Source: Pachyseris speciosa
Taxonomy: Eukaryota; Cnidaria; Anthozoa; Scleractinia; Pachyseridae
DNA: 64,000 nucleotides
NCBI GenBank assembly: GCA_016490735.1
Contig: JAEMWC010000015.1
Location: 1,255,001 to 1,319,000 of the forward strand
Reading direction: 5' to 3'
This document shows positions 33,401 through 43,500 of the stretch, one piece after another. The notes under the pieces are model-generated. The model did no database searches and was not told the origin of the DNA. It saw nothing but the letters and a program-made list of their open reading frames with translations. Each line of letters starts with the position of its first letter. The stretch's first letter is position 1. The position numbers and the translations under genes were made by a program.

Positions 33401-35722
33401 GTGGCTTCAACGTCGTTCAACATTCGCGATAACAAAAGAAATGTTAAATGGATGTTGAAGCAAAGTTTAAACGTTTTTAAACTCATTCAACATCGATTCA
33501 ACTTCCATTCAACATGTTTCAACACGGTTCAAAGGGGATGGCGAACGGTTTCGACATTGCTGTTCAACAAAATGGAACAAGAATGAAAAGAAGTAACATA
33601 GCTGTCAACTGTTGTTGCTACAGAAACGTCAAGTCACGTGTTCAGGGTCGTAGCTAGCATGAAGCGAACCGAGGTACTTGCCTCGGTAAAAATGTTGAAT
33701 TTGTGGTACTTTTTTCCATAGTGTTTTCACTCTCTAGTTTAACATTTGTGTAATCATTTTTCTAGGTTTCTGTAAGAGGCTGTCCATTGAAAAAAAACTG
33801 ACTATTAAAGAATGTTGTTTTCTTTGCTTTTTATCGGCATTGCCTCGGTAACAATTCGTCTGGCTACGGCCCAGGTGTTGGTATTTGTCTTCCGATGTAT
33901 GAGCTGTCCTATCTCTGCCTCTCCCACATCATCATCCCCGCAATCCACCTCCAAGAGGAGTTGTAAGTATGCTTAAAAGGTGTCCCAATTCTTGAAATTT
34001 CAGTGGCGTTGGTCAAAGAACATACACTAACTGAAAGAGAGGTCTAACCTTTGACCAATACACCGAAATCTCTAATGCACCCCTTCCCCGAAAAGTAAAA
34101 AAATCTAACCTCTCATGCAGATGACGTCATTGTCTGTTCCATTGTTACTTGATTTAACAGTGACCTGAGTAAAGACGTGATTAAACAGGAATAAACGCGA
34201 ATAAACAAGCCTAAGACTTCCTCTCAGTGTGAAACACATTTGGTCGTAGCAGCTTCAATCTCGATAAACGTAAAAATAATCTCTCTATTCATCGTTAAGC
34301 TGGCCAACATATTTTGTAATGCATCTTCTTTTTGATCTGCCAGTGTCGGGTTTTTCTTTCTATGTAAACCCATATAGCGTTGTGATATTATAATGTAGTG
34401 TGTCCGTTATCTCCCTAAAATCGGCAATAGAGCATTATTTTTCTGCTAAGTATTCCTGTTGTTTGCTTGGGTACCTTATGGAGTACTTTTATAACTCTTC
34501 AAATAACAACAGAATTAAGTTACGTTTCTTTTCCCTGCATGTAAGCTGTAGGATTTAAAATGAAGCGTATCAGTAATAACTTCCTGTGACGATGTTTCTT
34601 TTGCAAAGACTTTGTCATCGTTTTCATAGCACTAACGATGTTGTTTTTAGATAGTTTTAAGGGGATAAAGATTTTAATCTGCTACAGATTTCAACCACTT
34701 TATAGAGAATTTCAGAGTCTCGCGCATCGTCTTGACGGCCATAAAAGGGCTAAATCATATGAACAGACTCAACACAGTGTATATATTTCCAAACTCGTGA
34801 TAATAGGCACAGAAAAGATTTCCTTTCTGGGCGAGCTTATGTCAAACTTTGCGGGAGTTGAATAGAAGAATGAGGCCACTCTCAGAATAGATCTTGTTAA
34901 CATTTTTTAAATGATCATAGTCTTAATTTTACTTTGTTTATTTAATTAAAGAAAAAAATTCAAAAGATCGAATAACGCTACAGTGGAATGATAGCGAGCG
35001 CTCTTGCTCGACATTCACAAAGAAACAAAACTGGGAGTTATTAATACATCTGTGAATAGTTTCATAAATCTAGGGGACCAGAACTAGTTACAAGCTAAAA
35101 AATCTCCACAGTTTTAGGTAAACACTTTGTTCAGTCACGTTATCGTCAGCGGGAAGATTTTAGATCTAATTAAATATCAATAGGAAACTCTAGATAAACA
35201 TGAAATCAAAACAGAAAAACTAGGTTAAAATAATTATTTGGGGAAACCTGGAGTTACCTAACATCTCCAACTAAGTTCTCTTTAACAATTTCAATATGAG
35301 TCGGTGAACACATTGTAATTTTATTTGTCCATATTTTGCAACGGAAAAGTAAAATATTTTTCATAAATTCCATTTAAAGGGTATGAGATTAAAACGAACC
35401 CAACTGCTCACGTATCAATACCACTTACCTTTGCAGAGGATCCCAGGCCAAACAGTTTCACACAGGCATTATGACAGCTAAGGCAGCTTCTAGGCTCTTG
35501 AAAGTCATCAGACCTTTTACTTCGATGGATGATATCATCTTCGTAACTTGCGCCTCTTTCAGCCTCTGCTGTTAAGGATGACGCAGCTTGAAGCTTAAAA
35601 ATCTGCTCTTCTAAAATTCGCATCTTATACACCGTGAATCCCACAGTGGTGATACTCAGCAAGAAATTAACAAACAATCCGAAAGCCAAGAGACTGTTAC
35701 AGCGTGATTTTCCTTGCTCCAT
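27131..35722 (-). CDS. Type II membrane collagen-like protein with Ig, sushi and TLDc domains
   Basis: Exons in transcript order: 35722-35429, 32891-32721, 32063-31797, 30768-30496, 30160-29885, 29458-29294, 28513-28337, 28066-27830, 27453-27131 (TAG). All exons from the second on begin and end in phase 1, and none contains a stop. The product has a short cytoplasmic tail, one membrane anchor (residues about 11-32), a short stalk with an RSKR furin-type site (67-70), a Cys cluster (C80, C83, C87), a Gly-X-Y collagen stretch, three Ig domains, two sushi/CCP domains and a C-terminal TLDc domain. The layout resembles membrane collagens such as gliomedin or collagen XIII, with different C-terminal modules, so an adhesion or matrix role is inferred. 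The first exon ends in phase 0 while the collagen exon needs phase 1, so at least one exon between 32.9 and 35.4 kb was missed. Confidence 0.85.
27830..28066 (-). CDS. TLDc domain, first half
   Basis: SEILLNETKYWETLKGWL, WKLCYRATDHGWASSTFH and VTFIRVGEYIFGGYTDISW match the first half of TLDc domains (oxidation-resistance-like fold, also found on cnidarian extracellular proteins). Splits after ISW at a GTAAGT donor. Confidence 0.9.
28337..28513 (-). CDS. Sushi/CCP domain 2 exon
   Basis: LCDEPTPLENGYIIGDEFWG, IAYKCNKGYWLRG, LCNETGNWTVEEPTC. Four cysteines and the core Trp are in place. Confidence 0.9.
29294..29458 (-). CDS. Sushi/CCP domain 1 exon
   Basis: CGDPGVPVHGYKIG, VTFACDTGYQLVG and LCLENGNWSE, ending in Thr and the first base of the fourth Cys, whose codon is completed by the next exon. 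A typical CCP module of about 55 residues. Confidence 0.9.
29885..30160 (-). CDS. Ig domain 3 exon
   Basis: SPVITITPSPFITV opening, VTLQCAARGSPVPTLEWSKD, and SSDDQGVYKCFFRNHANGTA. A complete Ig signature in one phase-1 exon. Confidence 0.9.
30496..30768 (-). CDS. Ig domain 2 exon
   Basis: PPRFVKAPV opening, then TTLSCNIFGYPTPKIKWTR and NDKGPIMCRGENHLGHV. The second half keeps the bridge cysteine but has GPIMC where YxC is usual. Donor TTT|GTAAGT. Confidence 0.85.
30972..31165. mobile_element. Intronic MITE, about 194 bp
   Basis: Inverted ends AGTATATACCACACAAG and its complement, with an inner palindrome around TCGGAGGTGA. It lies in the intron between Ig exons 1 and 2. Confidence 0.6.
31166..31277. 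repeat. 112-bp imperfect palindrome
   Basis: The outer arm AACAATTATTCACC pairs with GGTGAATAATTGTT, and the inner arm GTGGATATTTACC pairs with GGTAAATATCCAC. It abuts the MITE on its left and was probably mobilised in the same way. Confidence 0.6.
31285..31560. repeat. Tandem duplication with period of about 180 bp
   Basis: A block of about 90 bases starting CGAAAGGTTTCCGCGATCAG occurs at 31288 and again at 31468 with a few substitutions. The 80-aa minus-strand ORF across both copies has no recognisable domain. Confidence 0.75.
31797..32063 (-). CDS. Ig domain 1 exon
   Basis: I-set pattern: NVSIPCHTTGVPKPVITWYKD, then the F-strand signature DRGLYRCEAKNFVGSASV. Both bridge cysteines and the core Trp are present. 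Phase 1 at both ends. Confidence 0.9.
32721..32891 (-). CDS. Collagen Gly-X-Y exon
   Basis: About 14 uninterrupted Gly-X-Y triplets rich in Arg and Pro (GPPGERGPQGARGRPG), then a non-collagen end (NTSKLIEDI). Length 171 bp, bounded by a TTATAG acceptor and a GTAAAATT donor. It is too short to be the whole triple-helical region of a typical membrane collagen. Confidence 0.85.
33195..33580. mobile_element. TTCAACA-rich MITE-like repeat
   Basis: Many TTCAACA/TGTTGAA words in both directions, denser near both ends. Probably a degraded palindromic MITE. ORFs here are composition artefacts. It sits in the first-to-collagen intron of the TLDc gene. Confidence 0.45.
33643..33872. mobile_element. hAT-like MITE, 230 bp
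   Basis: Starts CAGGGTCGTAGCTAGC and ends GTCTGGCTACGGCCC, inverted repeats with a few mismatches. The flanks ACGTGTT and AGGTGTT are a near-match consistent with a degraded 8-bp hAT target duplication. Confidence 0.55.
33880..35400. other. Intron of the TLDc gene, no other feature recognised
   Basis: AT-rich. Phasing requires a missing small exon of the TLDc gene somewhere between 32.9 and 35.4 kb, but I could not locate it. Confidence 0.4.
35429..35722 (-). CDS. Exon 1: cytoplasmic tail, membrane anchor, stalk
   Basis: Starts at a real ATG (35720-35722), MEQGKSRCNS, followed by the hydrophobic segment LLAFGLFVNFLLSITTVGFTV and a short heptad-like stalk (MRILEEQIFKLQ). The proprotein-convertase motif RSKR and a CLSCHNAC cluster come next. 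Ends AAAG|GTAAGT. There is no signal-peptide cleavage motif after the hydrophobic segment, and the basic residues before it suit a signal anchor. Confidence 0.8.
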
Positions 35723-36153
35723 CTTGGAGCGTGTTGTGTTTAGTCTGTGGGCCTTAACTTCGCAAATATGCTATGTATGTTAAATGAGATTTAGGAATTT
35801 AGACAGGAACAAACTTGTTTCGTGCTTTAAAACGCGCCTCAGCAAATGATCTTCGGTATCGGAAGGAAGTCTCCTCAAATATCTTCTCAAGTCACGTAAT
35901 TTAGACGATAAGGACAGATCACGAGTAACCGAACTGCGCGAATTGTTCATTTTAGCTGCTTACTATTGATACCTTTTTAATTGTTTATGAGCGGTTCGCC
36001 CACCTCTTCAATGTAATCATTTTCAGAAAAAAAAAAAATGTAAAAACTCTCAAAGATAACACAAGATGCACCAAGATGTACCACCTTTGCTAAATTCGTG
36101 CTTTCAAGCGCGCCTCAGCGAATGAAGCAAGTCTCATAAAATAATACCTTAAT

Positions 36154-36468
36154 GTACATGTCATGAGCATCCCCTTGGGGTGGATCCCGGCCCAACCAGG
36201 GAGATATGAGGGGGAATACAAGGAGATGGATGGGATTTTTTGTCCGAGGGTAGGGGGAAATCTCAACATTGTTTTAGAATAAAAAATTTGGGGGTATGGG
36301 AATAAATGAGTTTGTAAAATATGTCAGGGGGATTTTCTGTTGAGAGAGACATCTTATCCAGGGCACTTTGTCTTGCAAGACTCCCCGACTCCCTGGGGAA
36401 ATTTCTCAATTTTAAAATCCCCCTGGTTAGCCCAGGGGTCGACCACACGGGAAAGCCGATTACATGTG
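36154..36468 (+). mobile_element. MITE copy A
   Basis: Ends ACATGTCATGAGCATCCCC and a related CCCCTGG...ACATGT segment. Internally GGGATTTTTTGTCCGAGG and AAATCCCCCTGG blocks. A second copy in reverse orientation lies at 37075-37395. Confidence 0.6.
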
Positions 36469-37074
36469 TATCACGTGCATTAAGTCACGCAATTAAAACA
36501 ATTTTTTGACAAAGAAAAGCAGAGGTCACGATATTATTTAGAAGCTAAAATCTGAGTTTCATTCATCCAGTGGAACACACTGCTGAACAGTCCCTTTTTT
36601 TGACGTGACAGCCTGCTAATAATATTTATGTTGTGCACGGGAGGCACACACAGATATTTTCAAAACACCGGAACTGCTGGAATTGCTTCATTTCAGCGTG
36701 TTTACTTTAGATCTTTTTGTTTAAATCGTTTAATCGCATAAATGGATATTGACGAACCAAAAAATAAACAAAACAAGCAAAAATCTCAAAGACAAAGCAA
36801 AATAAAAAATCGTAGTTGAGATGATTAGCCCTGTAAATCGAAGTGAAATATTTTAGCCTATTAGTAAAAAGACGTTTATGTCACCCTTAAGGCTGTTAAG
36901 GAAACCTTATTCCACTTAATAGCTTTATACAAGTGCCTCACATCAGCAAGGATATTTTACTGCTTCTTAAACTTCTTGATCGATCAGAAACTTCTCAAGT
37001 GTGGCGTATGACACTTGCTGAGCTGAGATTCATTTCCCAATATCGTGACATGGGTAGCGTATAAGGGACTTATG

Positions 37075-37395
37075 CACATGTCATCGGCTTCCCCGTGGGG
37101 TAGTCCCCAAGGCTAACCAGGGGATTGTAAAATCAAGTAGGAAAGCTTGAGGAATTTCCACGGGGAGCGGGGAATCTTGCAAGAAAAAGTCCCCTGGGTG
37201 AGGTGTCTCTCAGCAGAAAATCCCCCTGACTTCCTTTAAAAGTTGTGAATCCCCTCAACTACCTCACCCTCTAATCTTTGATCGGAAAACAATGCCTCTA
37301 CCCTCGAGCAAAGAATCCCATCCATTTGTATTCCTCCATATATTTCCCTGGTTAGCCCAGGCGGTCGACCCCACGGGGGAGCTCATGAGATGTAT
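37075..37395 (-). mobile_element. MITE copy B, inverted relative to copy A
   Basis: Its reverse complement matches copy A: CTCATGAGCTCCCCC, the CTAACCAGGGAAATA block, and AATACAAATGGATGGGATT. The two copies flank about 600 bases of unremarkable AT-rich DNA. Confidence 0.6.
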
Positions 37396-38048
37396 ATTAC
37401 CTTCCAGTCCTCCACATACCAAACATTGAGTCAACTGACTCAGTGAGACAAACTCTTCTTCTCAACCAATAATTATTTTTATACTGATCAGTCAAGAGAT
37501 CTTTGAGTTCATGACCGGAACATTTCCTGTATTTGCTGCGAACATACTCAACAGTTGAAAGCACCGGTCAATAGTTCAGGACTTCTCAATCATAGACTCA
37601 AATTTAATCATAACCGTATCGTAAAAAAAACCAAAACAAACAAACAAAAAAACACACACTGCAGCAACGAATACTGCTACATCGGTTACAGAGTATGAGT
37701 AAAACAACTTGGATGAAGAGATAAAAAGTTTATCTCTGCGTTCATTTAAGCAAACCATGACTAAACAATTCTTAAGTTCTTACGCCTAATGCTAGCTTAG
37801 CATTTTTAAGTTACTGTCACTCTTAATTAATGTACAAATTCCTTCAACCCATTTAAAGCTTAATAATTTTTGTAACTACTCAGCTCGTTTAGTTTTTACT
37901 ATTCTGAGTAGTTTTTTTTGCTTATTTGAGTTTATCTTTCTTTTGCTGTAATACATATCTTCTATATATAGCAAAATAAAATGGTTGTTGTTGTTAATAC
38001 ATTACAAGTTTCGCCCACAGCCAGACAACTGGGTATTTTGAATTGTCC
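37396..38048. other. No gene recognised
   Basis: AT-rich, no domain-bearing ORF. Confidence 0.5.
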
Positions 38049-38057
38049 ACTGGATAT

Positions 38058-38278
38058 TAATCTCGTACCCTGAGTGCTCAGGCTCTTTGGCCAGCGGTTA
38101 GTCGCCAGGTGATACTCTGGGACAATGGAATAAAATCAAATGTTTTGATTGGCTGGCCCGTAACGGCTTCCATTGTTTTACCCCAGATTTTCTGAGAGAA
38201 TGGCGGTCCATTATCCCAGAGTCTCTCCAGGCGTCCACCCGCTGACCAAACATCCCGAGGACTCTGGGTACGAGATTG
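38058..38278. mobile_element. 221-bp MITE with exact 9-bp target duplication
   Basis: Inverted ends (T)AATCTCGTACCC and GGGTACGAGATT. The 9-mer ACTGGATAT lies immediately outside on both sides (38049-38057 and 38279-38287). A 9-bp duplication fits the Mutator/MULE class. Confidence 0.75.
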
Positions 38279-38381
38279 ACTGGATATCAGATGATCACCA
38301 AAATCAAAATACCCGTCATACGTTTTGGGAGCCGCCACAGGGCAGAATAATCAAATGGCAGCGATATATTTTATCTGTCCT

Positions 38382-38390
38382 TTATTTTAT
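38382..38390 (-). terminator. Polyadenylation signal of the EGF/ShKT gene
   Basis: Two overlapping AATAAA-type hexamers on the minus strand at the stop codon. Confidence 0.5.
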
Positions 38391-38517
38391 TGATCTAGAA
38401 AAAAAACAAAACATTGCTGACAGCTCTTCTTGCAATGAACCAGCATCCAGCTAGGATTCGCAGTGCACTCGCCGATTGATGCCCAGAATTTGCAATTTTT
38501 GTGGTCGTCTTTGCACT
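38387..38517 (-). CDS. Terminal ShKT exon and stop
   Basis: CKDDHKNCKFWASIGEC, WMLVHCKKSCQQC, then a short hydrophobic tail and TAA (38387-38389). The exon is closest to the terminal ShKT exon of the astacin relic at 55552-55661. Confidence 0.8.
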
Positions 38518-40486
38518 CTGAAAACAAAGGGAAAACAATTGAATGTTAAAGACCCCATCCACAAGTATCCGGGTAATTTTGAAAACGGGCATTTTTTTCG
38601 TCCACAAGTAAAAGACGTTTTTCGGTACCAAAGACGGAGGTTTACGAAACTGTTTCCAGACTCGTGTTCGTGTGGACGGACAAAAACAGAGGTTTTTAAA
38701 TACAATGATGTCATTGGTCGAGGCAAGTCTTTGCCGGTCTACGTTGCGCATGCTCTGTAAGTGAAACTATCATACTTCCATCTTTTTTTTTAACGTTTAC
38801 GTGTGGATGGGTGAAAACGATTCGAATACGCTATGCGCGGAGGCTTTTTTGAAAATGGATAAAATATCTCCGTTTTCAAAAATATCGGATAAGTGTGAAC
38901 AGGACCTAAGGCTATGTCTACACTATACAAGATAACTCTTGTGCTGGCACGAAAACCATATCGAATAGGGCTTTTGTTCACATTCATAACGATGAGTTCG
39001 GCAAGGTTTTTGCGTCGGAGCGATGCTGGGCCGCTGCGGTCTTGTGATAGGTTTTCGTGACACTTTCCGGAGTAGTGTGAACAAAGAATCGAACCGAAAC
39101 GGAAATCAACAACGACGAGCAAGGATTGGATTCTAGTGGAAAGATGACGGTGGCTTAGCTTGTTTTGGGCCACTTCTATTCCAACTTCTGTTCACACCAG
39201 GCCGGAGTATTTTTCACAACGGCATAAAATGCTATCCAGAATAGTGTAGACATAGCCTAAGTCTACGATTCCTTGAGTATGGAGTCAAAGTAGCAACTAG
39301 TAGGAAGATCCACTTGTAACGCTATCAGTAGAATCTCTAATAAGCGCGGTCTTACTTGTGGCCAATAAAGCATCATTATCGTGCGAGTAAAGCCTTTTTT
39401 TCCTTCCCTCTTTTACCTCTTTATTTTTTTACTACCTCCACGGGGAAAAAGTACAAAGAAAAAAAGGAAACTCGGAAATTGCAACAAACAAATGGACAAA
39501 AAACCAATTTGATAACAATTGGAAGTTGTCTTGTGTGATGACGAACTGGATGCAATGTTTCTTTTCTTTTCTTTCCTTTTTTTTTTTTTTTTTGAACTTT
39601 TCCTTGTTCAGTCAACTTCGATATCCTAAAATGTTACTGAGTTTTAAACTGTGGTACCGGAGTTCTTAATTTACTTGCCACCTACCTTTACACGAGTTAC
39701 AACTCTTTCTGCACTTTTTCAACATATATAGAGGATTCTTTGTACATTCACCAATTGAAGCCCAAAAAGCACAGGACTCGTTTTCATCTCGACAGTCTAA
39801 TGATAGAAAAAAATACGTTGGAGATCGCATTGCCAATCGTCGCCAGAGTATCACTAGTAACACTTTGACATTACCAACATCATCAACCACAACGACAACA
39901 AGATATACCGTCACTAAAGTTGAAACCTTAGGCGTCAGCTTGCCGATTAAAAGAAAACGTGTGAGTTGTTGCTATGGAACTGGCTTGTTACCATGGTAAT
40001 AAGATTGTTTTGCAATCTTTCTTCGTTACCAGAATATAATCCTATGCGAGTTTCCCCAAAGCACTCAACTTAAAAACTAAAAACTTTTATGCTATGTCAA
40101 GTGATGACTTTTCAGGATGATGATGATGGTGGTGATGATGATGATGACGATGGTGATGGTGGTGCTGATTATGGTGGTGGTGACGACGATGATGATGATG
40201 ACGGTGACGGTGACGGTGATGGTGGTGGTGATGGTGGTGGTGATGGTGATGGTGACGATGATGATGATGACGGTGACGGTAACGGTAACGGTGACGGTGA
40301 CGGTGATGGTGGTGGTGATGGTGGTGGTGATCATGATGATGATGGTATGATGATGATGATGATGGTGGTGATGATGACGATGGTGGTGATGATGATGGTG
40401 ATGGTGGTGCTGATGATGGTGGTGGTGATGATGATGATGATGATGATAGTGACGGTGACGGTGACGGTGATGATGGTGGTGATGAT

Positions 40487-40517
<31 letters not shown>

Positions 40518-43500
40518 GTGACGGTGACGGTGACGGTGACGGTGACGGTGACGGTGACGGTGACGGTGATGATGATGATGATGGTGGTGATGATGATGAT
40601 AATGCTGAGGATGGGGATGACGATGACGATGACATTCCATATGTGTGATTATGGTATCCTAAAGAAACGCACTTACCTCTTTCCAGCAAAAATTATTTTA
40701 GACTTTGTCGGTATAGACTCAAGAGTAAATGCCTTTTTTCTGTTTTTGTTGTTGAATTATTGTTTCTCAGGGTACCCAGTCATGTGAAACCACAGAGTGC
40801 CCAGTCATTAGTGTGAAGTCTCGCACGACTCTTTGACTCTTTGACACGACTCTTTTAATTTACTTGCCACCTACCTTTACACGAGTTACAACTCTTTCTG
40901 CACTTTTTCAACATATATAGAGGATTGTTTGTACATTCACCAATTGAAGCCCAAAAAGCACAGGACTCGTTTTCATCTCGACAGTCTAATGATAGAAAAA
41001 AATACGTTGGAGATCGCATTGCCAATCGTCGCCAGAGTACTAAAGTGTCAGGCGCTGTCATGGCTGCCACGTTTTTAGTCGCTCTTATATTTATAGTGCT
41101 TCCTACTTCTCTCGTGTCGCCAGGAGCAACTTACACCAACAAAAACCATCGTCATATGCACAATGCTTATTTCAACACTATCAGGAAAGGTACAGGTACA
41201 TTCTGTGCTTTTGGTTATTACCTACGAGTTCCTGTGCGGCTGGAACTGTCATTGCATGGTTTTCATAAATCACGTCTTCCCCGCTGCTCATGGACGATAC
41301 GTGGTTACACCAGTCTGCTAGTACCTGGCCATGATCCTCCTCAAGACATCACGATCTTTATGGATGTTTCCCTGAATCCCGGCCCTGATTTAACTAGGAG
41401 TTATATGTTGCTTAACCTGTTGAACACTTCACAAGTTGATGGCCGTAATTCGCATACTAACTCGCATCTGTCGCCTATAAAATACTCCAGGAATTTTCTT
41501 CAAAGGTTACGAAAGAGAGCATGTACTCCTTGTCCTCAAGTTCTGAGGGAGCTAAAATTGCATGGTGTTCTGAAGTACAGATGAAGAAAAAGTGGAAAGA
41601 AAACTAGAGGTTTTTATTCAAGCATATTTTCAAGAACGACTCAACGCGATTATGCTAATTCTGGCTATCGGCAAACGCCATCGTTTAGTCGAGGTGTGAA
41701 CCTGAATAATTTAACACCAGTAACAACAAATGATTGTTCTCCAAAAGTCACCTCTCGCTGTGTTCAGCTTTGCCTTCTTAACGTGAGATCCATAAGGAAC
41801 AAGACAATGGCAGTAAAAGACTTTGTAGTTGATCGAGACATCGATGTTTTGGCTCTGACTGAAACATGGCTCCGTCCAGGTAACATCGATGATGTTGAGA
41901 TCGGAACCCTATGCCCAACTGGCTACAGATTCTTACATGTTCCAAGGGGTCACTCCCGAGGCGGAGGAGTTGGCCTATTATTTAAAGACATCCTCCCCAT
42001 AAATAGTCATGTCACTGATACCTTCCAGACATTTGAATTCATGGATATTTACTTTAGAAGTCTCGAATTCATTAGATTTCTGCTCATCTATCGCCCTCCG
42101 GATAACAGTTCTTGTACGCTATTTCTTGAAGAATTTTCACGGCTACTGGAGCTTGTTCTAGCCGAATCCACTGGTCACTTATTAATATCTGGAGATTTCA
42201 TTTTCCATGTCGATGACCCCTGTAACATCCACGCAAATCGCTTCAACGAAATTCTCGAATCATGCAACCTAAAACAACATGTCATTGGAGCAACCCACGC
42301 CAACGGACACACGCTGGATCTCGTAATTTCCAAAGCAGATGGCCATCTCATTACTGAAATCGAAATTAGTGACCCTGTAATCTCGGATCACTGTGCGGTT
42401 CATTGTAACTTGCGGGTACAAAAGCCGCACTTTGCGAAGAAAAGGGTGAACTATAGGAAATTACGCTCCTTGGATACTGAATCCTTCTGTGAAGATATCT
42501 TGAGTTCCCCTCTGCTACAGGACCAAGCCGTTGAACTCACTGCCCTTGTGGATCAATATGACAATGTATTGCGATCCCTCTTAGACCTCCATGCCCCTTT
42601 AAAACAGCGAACAGTGACATTACGACCTCACGCTCCCTGGTACAAACCGGAAGTGGCTATTCAGAAAAACATCCGAAGGCGCTTAGAACGGAAGTGGCGC
42701 TCAACTAGGCTACAACGTGATCGCGACCAATATGTTTATTAATGCTCCGTTGTCAACAATCTGATTGATACACTGAAGTCAACGTATTACAACAACATCA
42801 TTAATGAACATTCATCAGATCAGAAGATCTTATTTAAGACTGTCAGTAAGATTCTGCAAAAAACACCTGACAAGCGCTATCCTCCCTCTTCTGATAGCAC
42901 TGCCCTGGCAAATTCATTTGCTGACTTTTTCAACAGCAAGATTGACAAAATACATCATGGGATTTTGGAAAGGAGAGCACATGTCGGGTCTTCTCTCCCA
43001 GATACGACGGTTTGTAGTGTCGAATTTTGCAACTTTGCTGAGGTTACCCAGGAGGAATTAAAAAAGTTTTCAAAGAAACCATTATCTAAACCTTGTCAAC
43101 TTGATCCGCTACCTGCGGCAGTTTTTAAAGGCTGTTTCACAGTATTACTTCCTACTATTACGAAGATCATCAACCTGTCCTTATCCACTGGTACTAAGCC
43201 TGATGCTCTGAAGGTTGCTATACTATCCCCCATGCTGAAGAAATCCGACGCTGACTTTGAACAGTTTCAAAATTTTCGTCCGATCTCGAACTTAAAAGTA
43301 GTATCAAAGCTTGTTGAAAAGGCAGCTGCCACACAACTCACAGATCATGTCATGTCGCACCACCTGGACGAGGTGTTCCAGTCGGCATACAAGAACTTCC
43401 ACTCCACTGAGACAGCTTTAGTGAGGGTCCAGAACGACATCTTGTGTGCAATGGACAATAACAAGGCTGTCATACTTCTTTTATTGGATTTGTCCGCCGC

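Noticed and set aside
40087..40787. Long ORFs in all frames over the GAT/GGT repeats (also at 44975-45406, 51913-52294)
   Set aside because: They are translations of trinucleotide repeats, open in every frame, with no non-repeat domain.
40925..41584. 219-aa plus-strand ORF starting at 40925 as one protein
   Set aside because: Its start is antisense to a ShKT exon; only the part after about 41040 belongs to the L2 element.
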